Below, piece by piece: positions 25,277-36,294 of a stretch of DNA of 64,000 bases. Below the pieces are notes generated by a model, which did no database searches, was not told the origin of the DNA, and saw only the letters and a program-made list of their open reading frames with translations. How positions within the stretch are numbered: position 1 is the stretch's first letter; each line of letters begins with the position of its first letter. The DNA comes from Bradyrhizobium sp. CCBAU 53421 (GTDB lineage Bacteria; Pseudomonadota; Alphaproteobacteria; Rhizobiales; Xanthobacteraceae): positions 3,844,001 through 3,908,000 of the forward strand of contig NZ_CP030047.1 in the NCBI RefSeq assembly GCF_015291625.1, written 5' to 3'. Both the position numbers and the translations under genes were made by a program.

Positions 25277-25283
25277 GGCGGCC

Positions 25284-25472
25284 TTACTTGCGCACTAGGT
25301 TTTCGTCGGCGCGGGCACGTTCCGCAGCTTGGTCAGCCAGTCGGTCATACTCAACGGCAATGCGCAGCATTCGTTGCCTTGACTCCTCATCCCACATTCG
25401 TTCGGCTTTGGTGCGGGTTTCTTCGGCCCGCTCTCGCCAGTGTCTCGGGTCGTTGAGATATGAGTCGCCCAT
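25284..25472 (-). CDS. Small helical hypothetical protein
   Basis: A 62-residue, highly charged helical protein: MGDSYLNDPRHWRERAEETR, then TKAERMWDEESRQRMLRIAV and EYDRLADQAAERARADE. The pattern NDP-HWR-RAEE...LRIA-EYD-LA is a type I recognise as repeated many times in Bradyrhizobium genomes, function unknown. The start is the ATG at 25472, with GGGAGTGAGGA immediately upstream. The minus-strand terminator at 25151-25175 lies downstream. Confidence 0.75.
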   Translation of the reverse strand: MGDSYLNDPRHWRERAEETRTKAERMWDEESRQRMLRIAVEYDRLADQAAERARADENLVRK

Positions 25473-25703
25473 CTTCCTCACTCCCGCTATCGCGTTGATA
25501 ATCAGGAACGAGGGAGCACGGTTCCCGTCATCACATAGGATGGTTAGGCCAGCGCCGAAAATTCAAACTGAGGCATTACCTAAAAGACACAGGCACTCAC
25601 CACCGTGACGAGTGCCATCGCGCTAAAGATTGCGACGCCAAGACAGATACGCGCGGCCGTCGAATAGGAATCGATTTGTGGCTGGTTGATCATGGCGCAT
25701 AGC

Positions 25704-25904
25704 CTAGATCGGCACCCGCAAACCTGGAGATGTCAGCCATTCCGTGAGGCTGGCCGTTATCTCGTCTTGCCGGGCCTTCCTGAGCACAGCCTCTTTCTTG
25801 GCCGACGGGGGAAGTGTCTTGGCCTGCGAGCGCAGGCGCATGGCCTCGTCGGCCAGACGTTCTTCTAGTGATTGCGTGTGCTTGAAACGACGCCGCCGCT
25901 GCAT
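25704..25904 (-). CDS. Small basic hypothetical protein
   Basis: A 66-residue protein: MQRRRRFKHTQSLEERLADE, then AMRLRSQAKTLPPSAKKEAV and LRKARQDEITASLTEWLTSP. The basic N-terminus, LPPGAKR-like centre and SEWLTSPGL ending form a pattern common to small Bradyrhizobium proteins of unknown function. AGGGAG lies eight bases before the ATG at 25904. It stands alone in a gene-poor region, which suggests a functional gene retained among decayed DNA. Confidence 0.75.
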   Translation of the reverse strand: MQRRRRFKHTQSLEERLADEAMRLRSQAKTLPPSAKKEAVLRKARQDEITASLTEWLTSPGLRVPI

Positions 25905-26074
25905 GGCGTTGCTCCCTGCTAGTGTTTAGGCGGGAGCGCTTCGTTGCGATCTCACCGATAAATACCCAAGACCGTGCGGTGATGGTCCGTTAACGAATCG
26001 AAAGGTGCGCAGTTCCTAGCTCTCACCGGAACTCCGTTCACTCACGGAGAACCCCGGGATTGGATCTAAATCCT

Positions 26075-26088
26075 TTGATCTAGATCAG
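26075..26088. promoter_or_regulatory. FixK/FNR-type site
   Basis: TTGATCTAGATCAG, 13 of 14 bases of the TTGATC-N2-GATCAA palindrome bound by Crp/FNR-family regulators such as FixK2. The nearest genes are 171 bases (minus) and 304 bases (plus) away, so its target is not obvious. Confidence 0.4.
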
Positions 26089-26206
26089 GGGCAAGAACAG
26101 ATGGCGTCCAATGGAATTTGATGGGGCCAGAACATCCGATGATCCTCTCGGTAGTCTTACTGAGAACAGCGGCTGACCCTTGGTTGAGACGGGGTTAAGT
26201 TCAAAC

Positions 26207-26258
26207 TAGGCCACTCGAATTTCCAAAGTAGGCCACTGGGGGATGGAAACAGGCCATT
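26207..26258. repeat. Three spaced TAGGCCACT-type direct repeats
   Basis: TAGGCCACT at 26207-26215 and at 26229-26237, and CAGGCCATT at 26250-26258, spaced 22 and 21 bp apart (two helical turns). IS21-family ends carry multiple repeats of this sort, so this may be a terminal relic. No transposase frame remains. Confidence 0.45.
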
Positions 26259-26274
26259 ACCCCCACGTCGGAAA

Positions 26275-26289
26275 GAACATATTGCGAAC
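26275..26289 (+). promoter_or_regulatory. LexA (SOS) box of recA
   Basis: GAAC-ATATTGC-GAAC, an exact match to the alphaproteobacterial GAAC-N7-GAAC LexA site, 103 bp before the recA start. Confidence 0.85.
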
Positions 26290-26391
26290 ATAGAACAAAC
26301 GTGGTACGAGTTTCCTATCAACAACGCATTCCTTCCGACCTCATCGCGTTTGTCCCGCTAGCGAATCCCCTCCAAAAGGAGCACATCCCAA

Positions 26392-27480
<1,089 letters not shown>

Positions 27481-27502
27481 GGCTCAATCATTTCGCTGCA
27501 AG

Positions 27503-27554
27503 CGGGCGCTGAGGACGTTGAGTTGCCGACGTCTTCGGCGCCCGTTTCGTTTTG
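27503..27554 (+). terminator. Terminator after recA
   Basis: CGGGCGC (27503-27509) pairs with GCGCCCG (27538-27544), with an inner GACGT/ACGTC pair, followed by TTTCGTTTT. It isolates recA from the downstream DUF1835 genes. Confidence 0.75.
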
Positions 27555-27580
27555 TAGCCGGAGTTCAGTGAGTTGAAGCG

Positions 27581-28555
27581 GTGAAGCGCCTGATCTTGGG
27601 TAATCCATCCGGGCTCGACCTGAAACGCGCAGGTCTGGGCGACGCGGTGCTTCCGCTTTCATTTCGCTTCGCCTGGGGCGTGCTGCCTTTGCCACAGGAG
27701 CTGGCGGCCTATTTCAGCGTGCGAGCGGGCCAGAAGCCGGGCAATCATTGGTCGGATTGGATTTCCCCGTCCGCGAAGCGCGCGACTTGGAAGGACCTCG
27801 CGTTCAACGACTATTGCCAGTCGTTCGACATCATCGAATTGTGGTTTGACCCTGATCCAAACGATCAGCTGCAGTTGATCTGGGTGCTCGACCAGTTTCA
27901 TGCTCAGCCGGACATGTTAGCGAAGCTGAAATTGCGTCTCGTCGGCTTCAGCCTGCTGACGATGGACCCGGCATGGCGCGGTTGGAACGAGGTCCCGCTG
28001 GCTAACATCCGACCAGTGGATATCGAGACGGCTAGCATGTGCTGGCAAGCCTACCGGGCAACAACTCCGGAGGCGTGCTTCGATGTGGTGCACCGCGATC
28101 TGAGTGCGTTTCCATTGCTGAGGCCGGCTCTGCTGGATCTGCTTCGTGAGCTGCCATGGAGCGAGTCGGGACTTGGTGCGACCGAGATGCGGCTGCTCGA
28201 GCTGGTCGCGGCAGGATTCCTAGGAACCAGCGCGCTGTTCTACCTCCGCGGCTTTCGCCAGGGTGGCGTCTTCAACGACATGGAAATCGGCAGGCTGCTC
28301 GAAGGGCTTGCGCATGGACCGCGGCCGGCGATCGCCGGGCTCGATGATGGCTTGCGTGTCATCGAACCCGAGAATGCACGGGCGCGTCTTGCGGCCTTCC
28401 AGCGAAGCCGGTTGTCGGTGACGGAGTTTGGCAAGACGGTGCTCGCCCACAGGGAGGATTTCACCGATCACAATCCCATCGATCGCTGGTGGGGCGGCAC
28501 GCGCCTGACCAACGACAACCTCTGGCGCTGGAATCCGGCGCTGAGCAGGACGTAG
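27581..28555 (+). CDS. DUF1835/DUF3658 protein, tandem copy 1
   Basis: A 324-residue cytoplasmic protein of unknown function, first of three tandem paralogues. N-terminal DUF1835-type region (about 1-140): MKRLILGNPSGLDLKRAGLG, then FDIIELWFDPDPNDQLQLIW. C-terminal DUF3658-type region (about 175-320): LGATEMRLLELVAAG and the conserved end NPIDRWWGGTRLTNDNLWRW. The start is GTG at 27581, where alignment with copies 2 and 3 (MTSLILA, MTRLILT) begins. GTAGCCGGAG upstream recurs before copy 2. It follows the recA terminator, so it has its own promoter. This is the copy that differs most from the other two in the middle. Confidence 0.8.
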   Translation: MKRLILGNPSGLDLKRAGLGDAVLPLSFRFAWGVLPLPQELAAYFSVRAGQKPGNHWSDWISPSAKRATWKDLAFNDYCQSFDIIELWFDPDPNDQLQLIWVLDQFHAQPDMLAKLKLRLVGFSLLTMDPAWRGWNEVPLANIRPVDIETASMCWQAYRATTPEACFDVVHRDLSAFPLLRPALLDLLRELPWSESGLGATEMRLLELVAAGFLGTSALFYLRGFRQGGVFNDMEIGRLLEGLAHGPRPAIAGLDDGLRVIEPENARARLAAFQRSRLSVTEFGKTVLAHREDFTDHNPIDRWWGGTRLTNDNLWRWNPALSRT

Positions 28556-28579
28556 CGTGTAGCCGGAGCTTCGGGCGCC

Positions 28580-29569
28580 ATGACAAGTCTGATCCTCGCG
28601 ACGAGCGACCTTGCCGGCACGATGCTCCAGCGGGCGGGACGAGCGGACGTCGTCATTGGACTCACGCCGCGCTTTGTTTGCGGAGCCTTGCCGTCTCAAG
28701 CCGAGCTCGTGAGCTTGCTGGAACAGCGTTCCGCCAAACGACGCAGCCGCGGCGCGCATTGGCTCGGTCACGTCCAATCGAAATACATTGCCCCAGTGGG
28801 CGACAATTCGCTCGGCTTGCTCGAATTCTGTGAGCGCTGCGACAGCATCGAGCTCTGGGCCGATCCTCGGCCGAACGACCAGCTGGTCCTGGCCTGGCTG
28901 CTCGACGTCTTGCGTCCACACCGGCATATCCTGTCGAAGCTCGTGGTGGTCCAGACGGACGCCGAGGCCGCCGCACACGGGAGTGCAAGCCTGGCACAAT
29001 GGCGATTGCCGAAACTCACGGTGACGGATGAGCGTCTGACGCTGGCGAGCCGCGCTTGGCATGCCTACCGCGCGTCCACGCCCGAGTCTTGCTTCGACCT
29101 TCTCATGCAGGATCTGTCGGCCATACCGCAGCTCCGTGCGGCCCTCATCGCGCTGCTCGAGGAGCTTCCGGGGCGAGACACCGGTCTCGGCGCGACCGAG
29201 CTGCGGATGCTGGATCTCGTCGCCGAAGGCGAGACAAGGCCGAGGGTCCTTTCAAACGAGCTGGACAGGGAGCGCGGCGTGTTCGATTTTCAGGAAACAG
29301 AGTTGATCCTGGATGGGCTCGTCTATTGTCGATCGCCGGTTCTGGCCGGATTCCCCGCGGAGATCGAGGTGCCCGACGATCTGAAAGCCCGGGACAGCCG
29401 ACACCGGGACAGTCGGCTGTCGCTCACCGATTTTGGCCAGGACGTGTCGGATCGCGAGCTCGACTTCAGCCAGTACAACCCGATCCATCGGTGGTGGGGC
29501 GGCACCGAATTGACCAATGACCGGCTGTGGCGCTGGGACGCTGAGAGCCGCGCCTTGGTCGCGCCATAG
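28580..29569 (+). CDS. DUF1835/DUF3658 protein, tandem copy 2
   Basis: A 329-residue paralogue of the preceding gene, 24 bases downstream. It has the same order: MTSLILATSDLAGTMLQRAG, CDSIELWADPRPNDQLVLAW, LGATELRMLDLVAEGE and the end NPIHRWWGGTELTNDRLWRW. It shares GTAGCCGGAG with copy 1 just before the start, so the duplication unit includes the leader. The short spacing to copy 1 suggests co-transcription. No catalytic residue is obvious; the tryptophan-rich end is the best conserved region. Confidence 0.8.
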   Translation: MTSLILATSDLAGTMLQRAGRADVVIGLTPRFVCGALPSQAELVSLLEQRSAKRRSRGAHWLGHVQSKYIAPVGDNSLGLLEFCERCDSIELWADPRPNDQLVLAWLLDVLRPHRHILSKLVVVQTDAEAAAHGSASLAQWRLPKLTVTDERLTLASRAWHAYRASTPESCFDLLMQDLSAIPQLRAALIALLEELPGRDTGLGATELRMLDLVAEGETRPRVLSNELDRERGVFDFQETELILDGLVYCRSPVLAGFPAEIEVPDDLKARDSRHRDSRLSLTDFGQDVSDRELDFSQYNPIHRWWGGTELTNDRLWRWDAESRALVAP

Positions 29570-29658
29570 ATTTATTCACCGAATTGAAGCCGGAGGCTCG
29601 CGAAGTCTCGTTCAGCAAGTTCGATCGATCAATTCCCGTGACCTCGGAATGACCTGTT

Positions 29659-30657
29659 ATGACCCGGCTTATCCTCACATTCACTGATAGCGGCGCTGGC
29701 GGCCTGAAGGCCGCGCGGCTTGCTGATTGCGTGATCGGCGTCGAGCTGCGGTTCGCTTGCGGAAGATTGCCGGCGTCAAGCGAGCTCGATGCATTCCTCT
29801 CGCCGCGTTCGGTTTCGCACGGGACCGCGGGCCACTGGCTGGACAATCTCACCGGCAGATCGCTTGGGGATGCGCAGCGTCAGGGTCTTGGATTGATCGA
29901 ATTTTGCGAGCGCTTCGACGCCATCGATCTTTGGGTCGATCCCGATGCGAACTCACAATTGCAATTGATCTGGCTGCTGGATCACTTGCGCCGGTACACG
30001 AACGTCACGTCCAGGCTTGCGATACTGCAGACGGATCGCTTGATCGGCGAGCAGCAGCCGGCCGAATTGGCCGCGTGGCAACTGCACCTTGCCCCTGTCC
30101 GTGACCATCATCTCCAGACCGCCGGCGACGCGTGGAGGGCTTGGGGCGCATCAACGCCGGAAGCATGGTTCAATCTGTTGAAGCAGGATCTCCGCGCGTT
30201 TCCGCAATTGCGGAATTCAGCTATCGCGCTGCTGGAAGAGCTCCCCTCGCGTGGCTCGGGGCTCGGCGCAACGGAAATGCGAATGCTGGAACTGCTGTCA
30301 GCGGGGCAGGTCCATCCGTACGATCTGTTTCCCGGGCACGAGAAACCTAACCGTCGACGGACGTTCGGTTATTGGGAGACGGGAGCCCTGCTGGACGGGC
30401 TGGCTCACTGTCCGGTGCCTGCCATATCCGGCCTCGAGGAGCGGCCGTTCGATCTCGACATGCACGAAGATCCCGACCGTCACCAACGCTACAGGCGAAG
30501 CCGGCTCGCGTTGACCGACCTCGGCCAGGCAATCGTCGCCGGCGCCGGTGACTTCCGCCAGTACAATCCGATCCATCGCTGGTGGGGCGGCACGGAGTTG
30601 ACCAACGAGACGCTGTGGCGCTGGGACGCCGAGCACCGCGCCCTGGTCACCCCGTAA
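29659..30657 (+). CDS. DUF1835/DUF3658 protein, tandem copy 3
   Basis: A 332-residue paralogue 89 bases after copy 2: MTRLILTFTDSGAGGLKAAR, FDAIDLWVDPDANSQLQLIW, LGATEMRMLELLSAGQ and the end NPIHRWWGGTELTNETLWRW. It is closer to copy 2 than to copy 1 in the C-terminal end. Three intact full-length copies, without stops, argue for selection to keep each. Function unknown; no partner domain or neighbour points to a pathway. The convergent YbgC-type thioesterase gene ends just after it. Confidence 0.8.
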   Translation: MTRLILTFTDSGAGGLKAARLADCVIGVELRFACGRLPASSELDAFLSPRSVSHGTAGHWLDNLTGRSLGDAQRQGLGLIEFCERFDAIDLWVDPDANSQLQLIWLLDHLRRYTNVTSRLAILQTDRLIGEQQPAELAAWQLHLAPVRDHHLQTAGDAWRAWGASTPEAWFNLLKQDLRAFPQLRNSAIALLEELPSRGSGLGATEMRMLELLSAGQVHPYDLFPGHEKPNRRRTFGYWETGALLDGLAHCPVPAISGLEERPFDLDMHEDPDRHQRYRRSRLALTDLGQAIVAGAGDFRQYNPIHRWWGGTELTNETLWRWDAEHRALVTP

Positions 30658-30666
30658 GGCGTATAT

Positions 30667-31098
30667 CTACGCCAGCGCCTTTTCCCGGCTCGCAATCAGC
30701 GCGCGCAAATCTTCCGTCACCGCGACCGATTGATGCGTCTTCTGGTCGGTCGCGACCCAGATGATCTCGCCGGTGGCGCGCAGGTCGTCGGAGCCCTTGG
30801 CGAAGATTGCCAGCGCAAGCACGATCGAGGAGCGGCCGATCCGTGCGACCCGCACGCAGACCTCGATGTCCTCGTCGAACCGGATCGGCGCCTTGTATTC
30901 GACCACCGACTTCACGGTGTGAAAGTCGATGCCGGTCCGCGCCACCTCGCCGAGATAGTCGTAGCCGAGCGCGCGGAAATACTCTGTTATCGCGGTGTCG
31001 AAGTAGGTCAGATAGTGGGCGTTGAACACCACGGCCTGCGCGTCGACCTCGGAATAGCGAACGCGAAACGGGAAATGAAACCAGAATTCCTCGCGCAT
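30667..31098 (-). CDS. Acyl-CoA thioesterase, YbgC/FadM type (4HBT)
   Basis: A 143-residue single hot-dog thioesterase. The 4HBT active-site stretch RVRYSEVDAQAVVFNAHYLTYFD holds the family aspartate (D19), which in 4-hydroxybenzoyl-CoA thioesterase relatives is catalytic. Later strands include YKAPIRFDEDIEVCVRVARIGRSS. It would hydrolyse a short- or medium-chain acyl-CoA in the cytoplasm. The start is the ATG at 31098. Monocistronic; it faces a palindromic repeat upstream. Confidence 0.9.
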   Translation of the reverse strand: MREEFWFHFPFRVRYSEVDAQAVVFNAHYLTYFDTAITEYFRALGYDYLGEVARTGIDFHTVKSVVEYKAPIRFDEDIEVCVRVARIGRSSIVLALAIFAKGSDDLRATGEIIWVATDQKTHQSVAVTEDLRALIASREKALA

Positions 31099-31176
31099 GA
31101 ATCCTCCTGCCGCGGCCCTGCTGGCCGTCGCTCACCCGCGGCCAGTGCGGACCATATGATAGCCGGATCCTAGATC

Positions 31177-31275
31177 GTAGGATGGGTAGAGCGGAGCGAA
31201 ACCCATCTTTCTCGCGCGTGAGTGGCAGTGATGGGTTTCGCTACGCTCTACCCATCTTACAACCACTCATCCTAC
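31177..31275. repeat. Long palindromic repeat, family B
   Basis: Nested inverted repeat: outer arms GTAGGATG (31177-31184) / CATCCTAC (31268-31275), inner arms GATGGGTAGAGCGGAGCGAA and TTCGCTACGCTCTACCCATC. It lies between the thioesterase and gcvP genes. Only one copy is seen in this window. Confidence 0.8.
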
Positions 31276-31285
31276 GACAATGGTG

Positions 31286-34174
<2,889 letters not shown>

Positions 34175-34196
34175 GACGTGGTCCTCGTTGTCAGCC

Positions 34197-34297
34197 GTCA
34201 TACCCCGCGAAAGCGGGGTATCCAGTACGCCGGGACATCAGTGATTGAGCTGAAGAGCCGCGGCGTACTGGATCGCCCGGTCAGGCCGGGCGATGAC
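34197..34297. repeat. Palindromic repeat, family C, inside the gcv operon
   Basis: Inverted repeat with outer GTCAT / ATGAC and hairpins CCCCGCGAAAGCGGGG and CCCGGTCAGGCCGGG, and mid-arms ATCCAGTACGCCG / CGGCGTACTGGAT. It sits between gcvH and gcvP. A decayed partial copy is at 6779-6870. Confidence 0.8.
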
Positions 34298-34330
34298 AGT
34301 GAGTGTGTGGTCGCTATCTGCTTCATTCTC

Positions 34331-34696
34331 TCAGGCGGTGTGCGCGGTGTAGGCGGCCTCGTCCATCAGGCCGCCGAGTTCGCCCTTGTCGGCAATCTTC
34401 AGCTTGAAGAACCAGGCCTTGCCGCCGGCATCCGAATTGACCAGCGCGGGCTCGGCGGCGAGCGCCTCGTTGACCTCGATCACCTCGCCGGTGATCGGCG
34501 CGTAGACGTCGGAGGCGGCCTTGACGGATTCGACGACCGCGGCGGCCTCGGCCTTCTTCAGGCTGCGGCCGACCTTGGGCAGTTCGACGAACACGACGTC
34601 GCCGAGTTGGGACTGCGCGTAATCGGTGATGCCGATCGTGGCGACGTCGCCTTCGATGCGGAGCCATTCGTGGTCGGACGTGTACAGCGTCGTCAT
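34331..34696 (-). CDS. gcvH: Glycine cleavage system H protein
   Basis: A 121-residue lipoyl carrier. The lipoylated lysine is K59 in [12 protein letters not shown]; the lipoyl fold opens with [20 protein letters not shown]. It shuttles the aminomethyl group from GcvP to GcvT and is re-oxidised by dihydrolipoamide dehydrogenase, whose gene is not in this window. The ATG is at 34696. It lies 19 bases downstream of gcvT, in the same operon, and is separated from gcvP by a palindromic repeat. Confidence 0.97.
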   Translation of the reverse strand: MTTLYTSDHEWLRIEGDVATIGITDYAQSQLGDVVFVELPKVGRSLKKAEAAAVVESVKAASDVYAPITGEVIEVNEALAAEPALVNSDAGGKAWFFKLKIADKGELGGLMDEAAYTAHTA

Positions 34697-34715
34697 GGGA
34701 TCGATCCTTCAGCGT

Positions 34716-35861
34716 TTAGCGTTTGTAGGTATTGGGGACGAAGGGCGTCGCGGCGACCTTGAGCGGCAGCCGCTGGCCGCGCACTTCGGCGAAAACGGTG
34801 GTGTCGAGCGCGGAAAGGGATGTCGGCAGATAGCCCATCGCAACCGGCGCATTGAGGCTCGGGCCGAAGCCGCCCGAGGTCACCTTGCCGATTGGCTCGG
34901 TCGAGGTCGGGTCGGCGAACAACAAGGCGCCTTCGCGCACCGGTGCGCGGCCCTCCGGCCTGAGGCCGACGCGGCGGCGCGACGCGCCTTGTGCGAATTG
35001 GGTGAGGATATTGTTCGCCCCCGGAAAACCGCCGGCGCGGGCGCCGCCGCTGCGGCGGACCTTCTGCACAGACCATTCCAGCGCGCCTTCGACCGGCGTC
35101 GTCGTGGTGTCGATATCGTGGCCATAGAGGCAAAGCCCGGCTTCGAGCCGCAGGCTGTCGCGCGCGCCGAGCCCGATCGGCAGGACATCTGGATTGTCCA
35201 GCAGCGCGGTGACCAGGGCTTCCGCCTTGTCCGCGGGCACTGAAATCTCGAAGCCGTCCTCGCCGGTATAGCCGGAGCGCGAGACGAAGCAGTCGATGTC
35301 GGCGACGCGGCGCGGGCCGGCGTCCATGAATTTCATCGAACCGACATCTGGACAAAGTTTCGCCAACGCCGATTCGGCCTTCGGCCCCTGCAGCGCGATT
35401 AGCGCGCGGTCGGCCAGCGACACGATCTCGCAGCTGTCGGAGAGATGCGCGCGCAGATGCGCCTCGTCCTCTTCCTTGCAGGCGGCGTTGGCCACCAGGA
35501 ACAGGTGGTCGCCGAAATTCGCCACCATCAGGTCGTCGAGCAGGCCGCCCTCGTCGTTGGTGAATTGCGCGTAGCGCTGCCGTCCCGGCGCGATGCCGAC
35601 GATGTCCTGCGGCACCAGTTTTTCCAGCGCGAGCGCTGCGTCGCCGACCTTGCCCGATTTGGCCTTCAGCACGAGCTGTCCCATGTGGGACACGTCGAAC
35701 AGGCCGGCGTCCTTGCGGGTGTGCAGGTGCTCCTTCAGCACGCCGGCGGTGTATTGCACCGGCATGTCATAGCCGGCGAAGGGCACCATCTTGGCCCCGC
35801 GCGCCAGGTGCAGCGCGTGCAGCGGGGTCTGTTTCAGCGGGGAAGTTTCGTGCGCAAGCAT
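34716..35861 (-). CDS. gcvT: Aminomethyltransferase, T protein
   Basis: A 381-residue folate-dependent aminomethyltransferase that releases ammonia and forms methylene-tetrahydrofolate from the GcvH-bound intermediate. Visible landmarks: MVPFAGYDMPVQYTAGVLKE near the N-terminus, DVSHMGQLVLKA, and SGYTGEDGFEISVP in the centre. I take the ATG at 35861 rather than the GTG at 35864, since GAGGG is seven bases before it. It is the first gene of the operon. The upstream riboswitch at 35922-36090 would control all three gcv genes. Confidence 0.96.
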   Translation of the reverse strand: MLAHETSPLKQTPLHALHLARGAKMVPFAGYDMPVQYTAGVLKEHLHTRKDAGLFDVSHMGQLVLKAKSGKVGDAALALEKLVPQDIVGIAPGRQRYAQFTNDEGGLLDDLMVANFGDHLFLVANAACKEEDEAHLRAHLSDSCEIVSLADRALIALQGPKAESALAKLCPDVGSMKFMDAGPRRVADIDCFVSRSGYTGEDGFEISVPADKAEALVTALLDNPDVLPIGLGARDSLRLEAGLCLYGHDIDTTTTPVEGALEWSVQKVRRSGGARAGGFPGANNILTQFAQGASRRRVGLRPEGRAPVREGALLFADPTSTEPIGKVTSGGFGPSLNAPVAMGYLPTSLSALDTTVFAEVRGQRLPLKVAATPFVPNTYKR

Positions 35862-35921
35862 CACAGGGCCCTCGCGGTTCCCGCCGGGGACCTATTTCCC
35901 CTTGAGAAACCTGCAGAAAGC

Positions 35922-36090
35922 CCCATCTGTCGCTGTGCCTGAGAGTATTATCCCGTCGGCGGACGCATCGGGGAGAACCCCAGCGCCTCTTTCCAGATGT
36001 CAGACGTCACGCGGTCCTTTTGCCTGAGAGTTTCCGGGGCGGTTGCTCCTTCGGCGCCGGCGATAAGGCCGGTCTCTCCCGACGTGACGG
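35922..36090 (-). ncRNA. Tandem glycine riboswitch
   Basis: Read on the minus strand, from 36090 downward: aptamer 1 with GGGAGAGAC, GCCGAAGGAGCAA and AACTCTCAGGCAAAAGGAC, then the linker and aptamer 2 with CTGGAAAGAGG and ACTCTCAGGCACAGCGACAG. The repeated CTCTCAGGCA is the signature of glycine aptamers. It ends about 60 bases before gcvT and should turn on glycine cleavage when glycine is high. Confidence 0.93.
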
Positions 36091-36294
36091 GGTAACAGGT
36101 AGGTAGAAAACACGGCGCCGCCAAGACTGTCAACGCAGCTCTCGCCGCTATCCAATGGGCATTGTGCTGCCGCGGCAAGCCCATGATCCGCCTGCACAGT
36201 TTCTGGACACCGCAGCTGGCAATGTCTAAAAGCGTTCGGCCGGAAAATGACGCCTTTTTGCGGCTGGCCGGCCCCTTTTTCCGATTGGATGAAC

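Larger units (their letters stand above)
25905..26391. other. Intergenic stretch upstream of recA
   Basis: No gene. It contains a FixK/FNR-like site (26075-26088), three spaced TAGGCCACT-type repeats (26207-26258) that look like an insertion-sequence end, the LexA box (26275-26289) and the recA leader. Confidence 0.6.

Noticed and set aside
26197..26260. Iteron-type replication origin
   Set aside because: Only three short repeats, with no DnaA box or replication gene; an insertion-sequence end is simpler.
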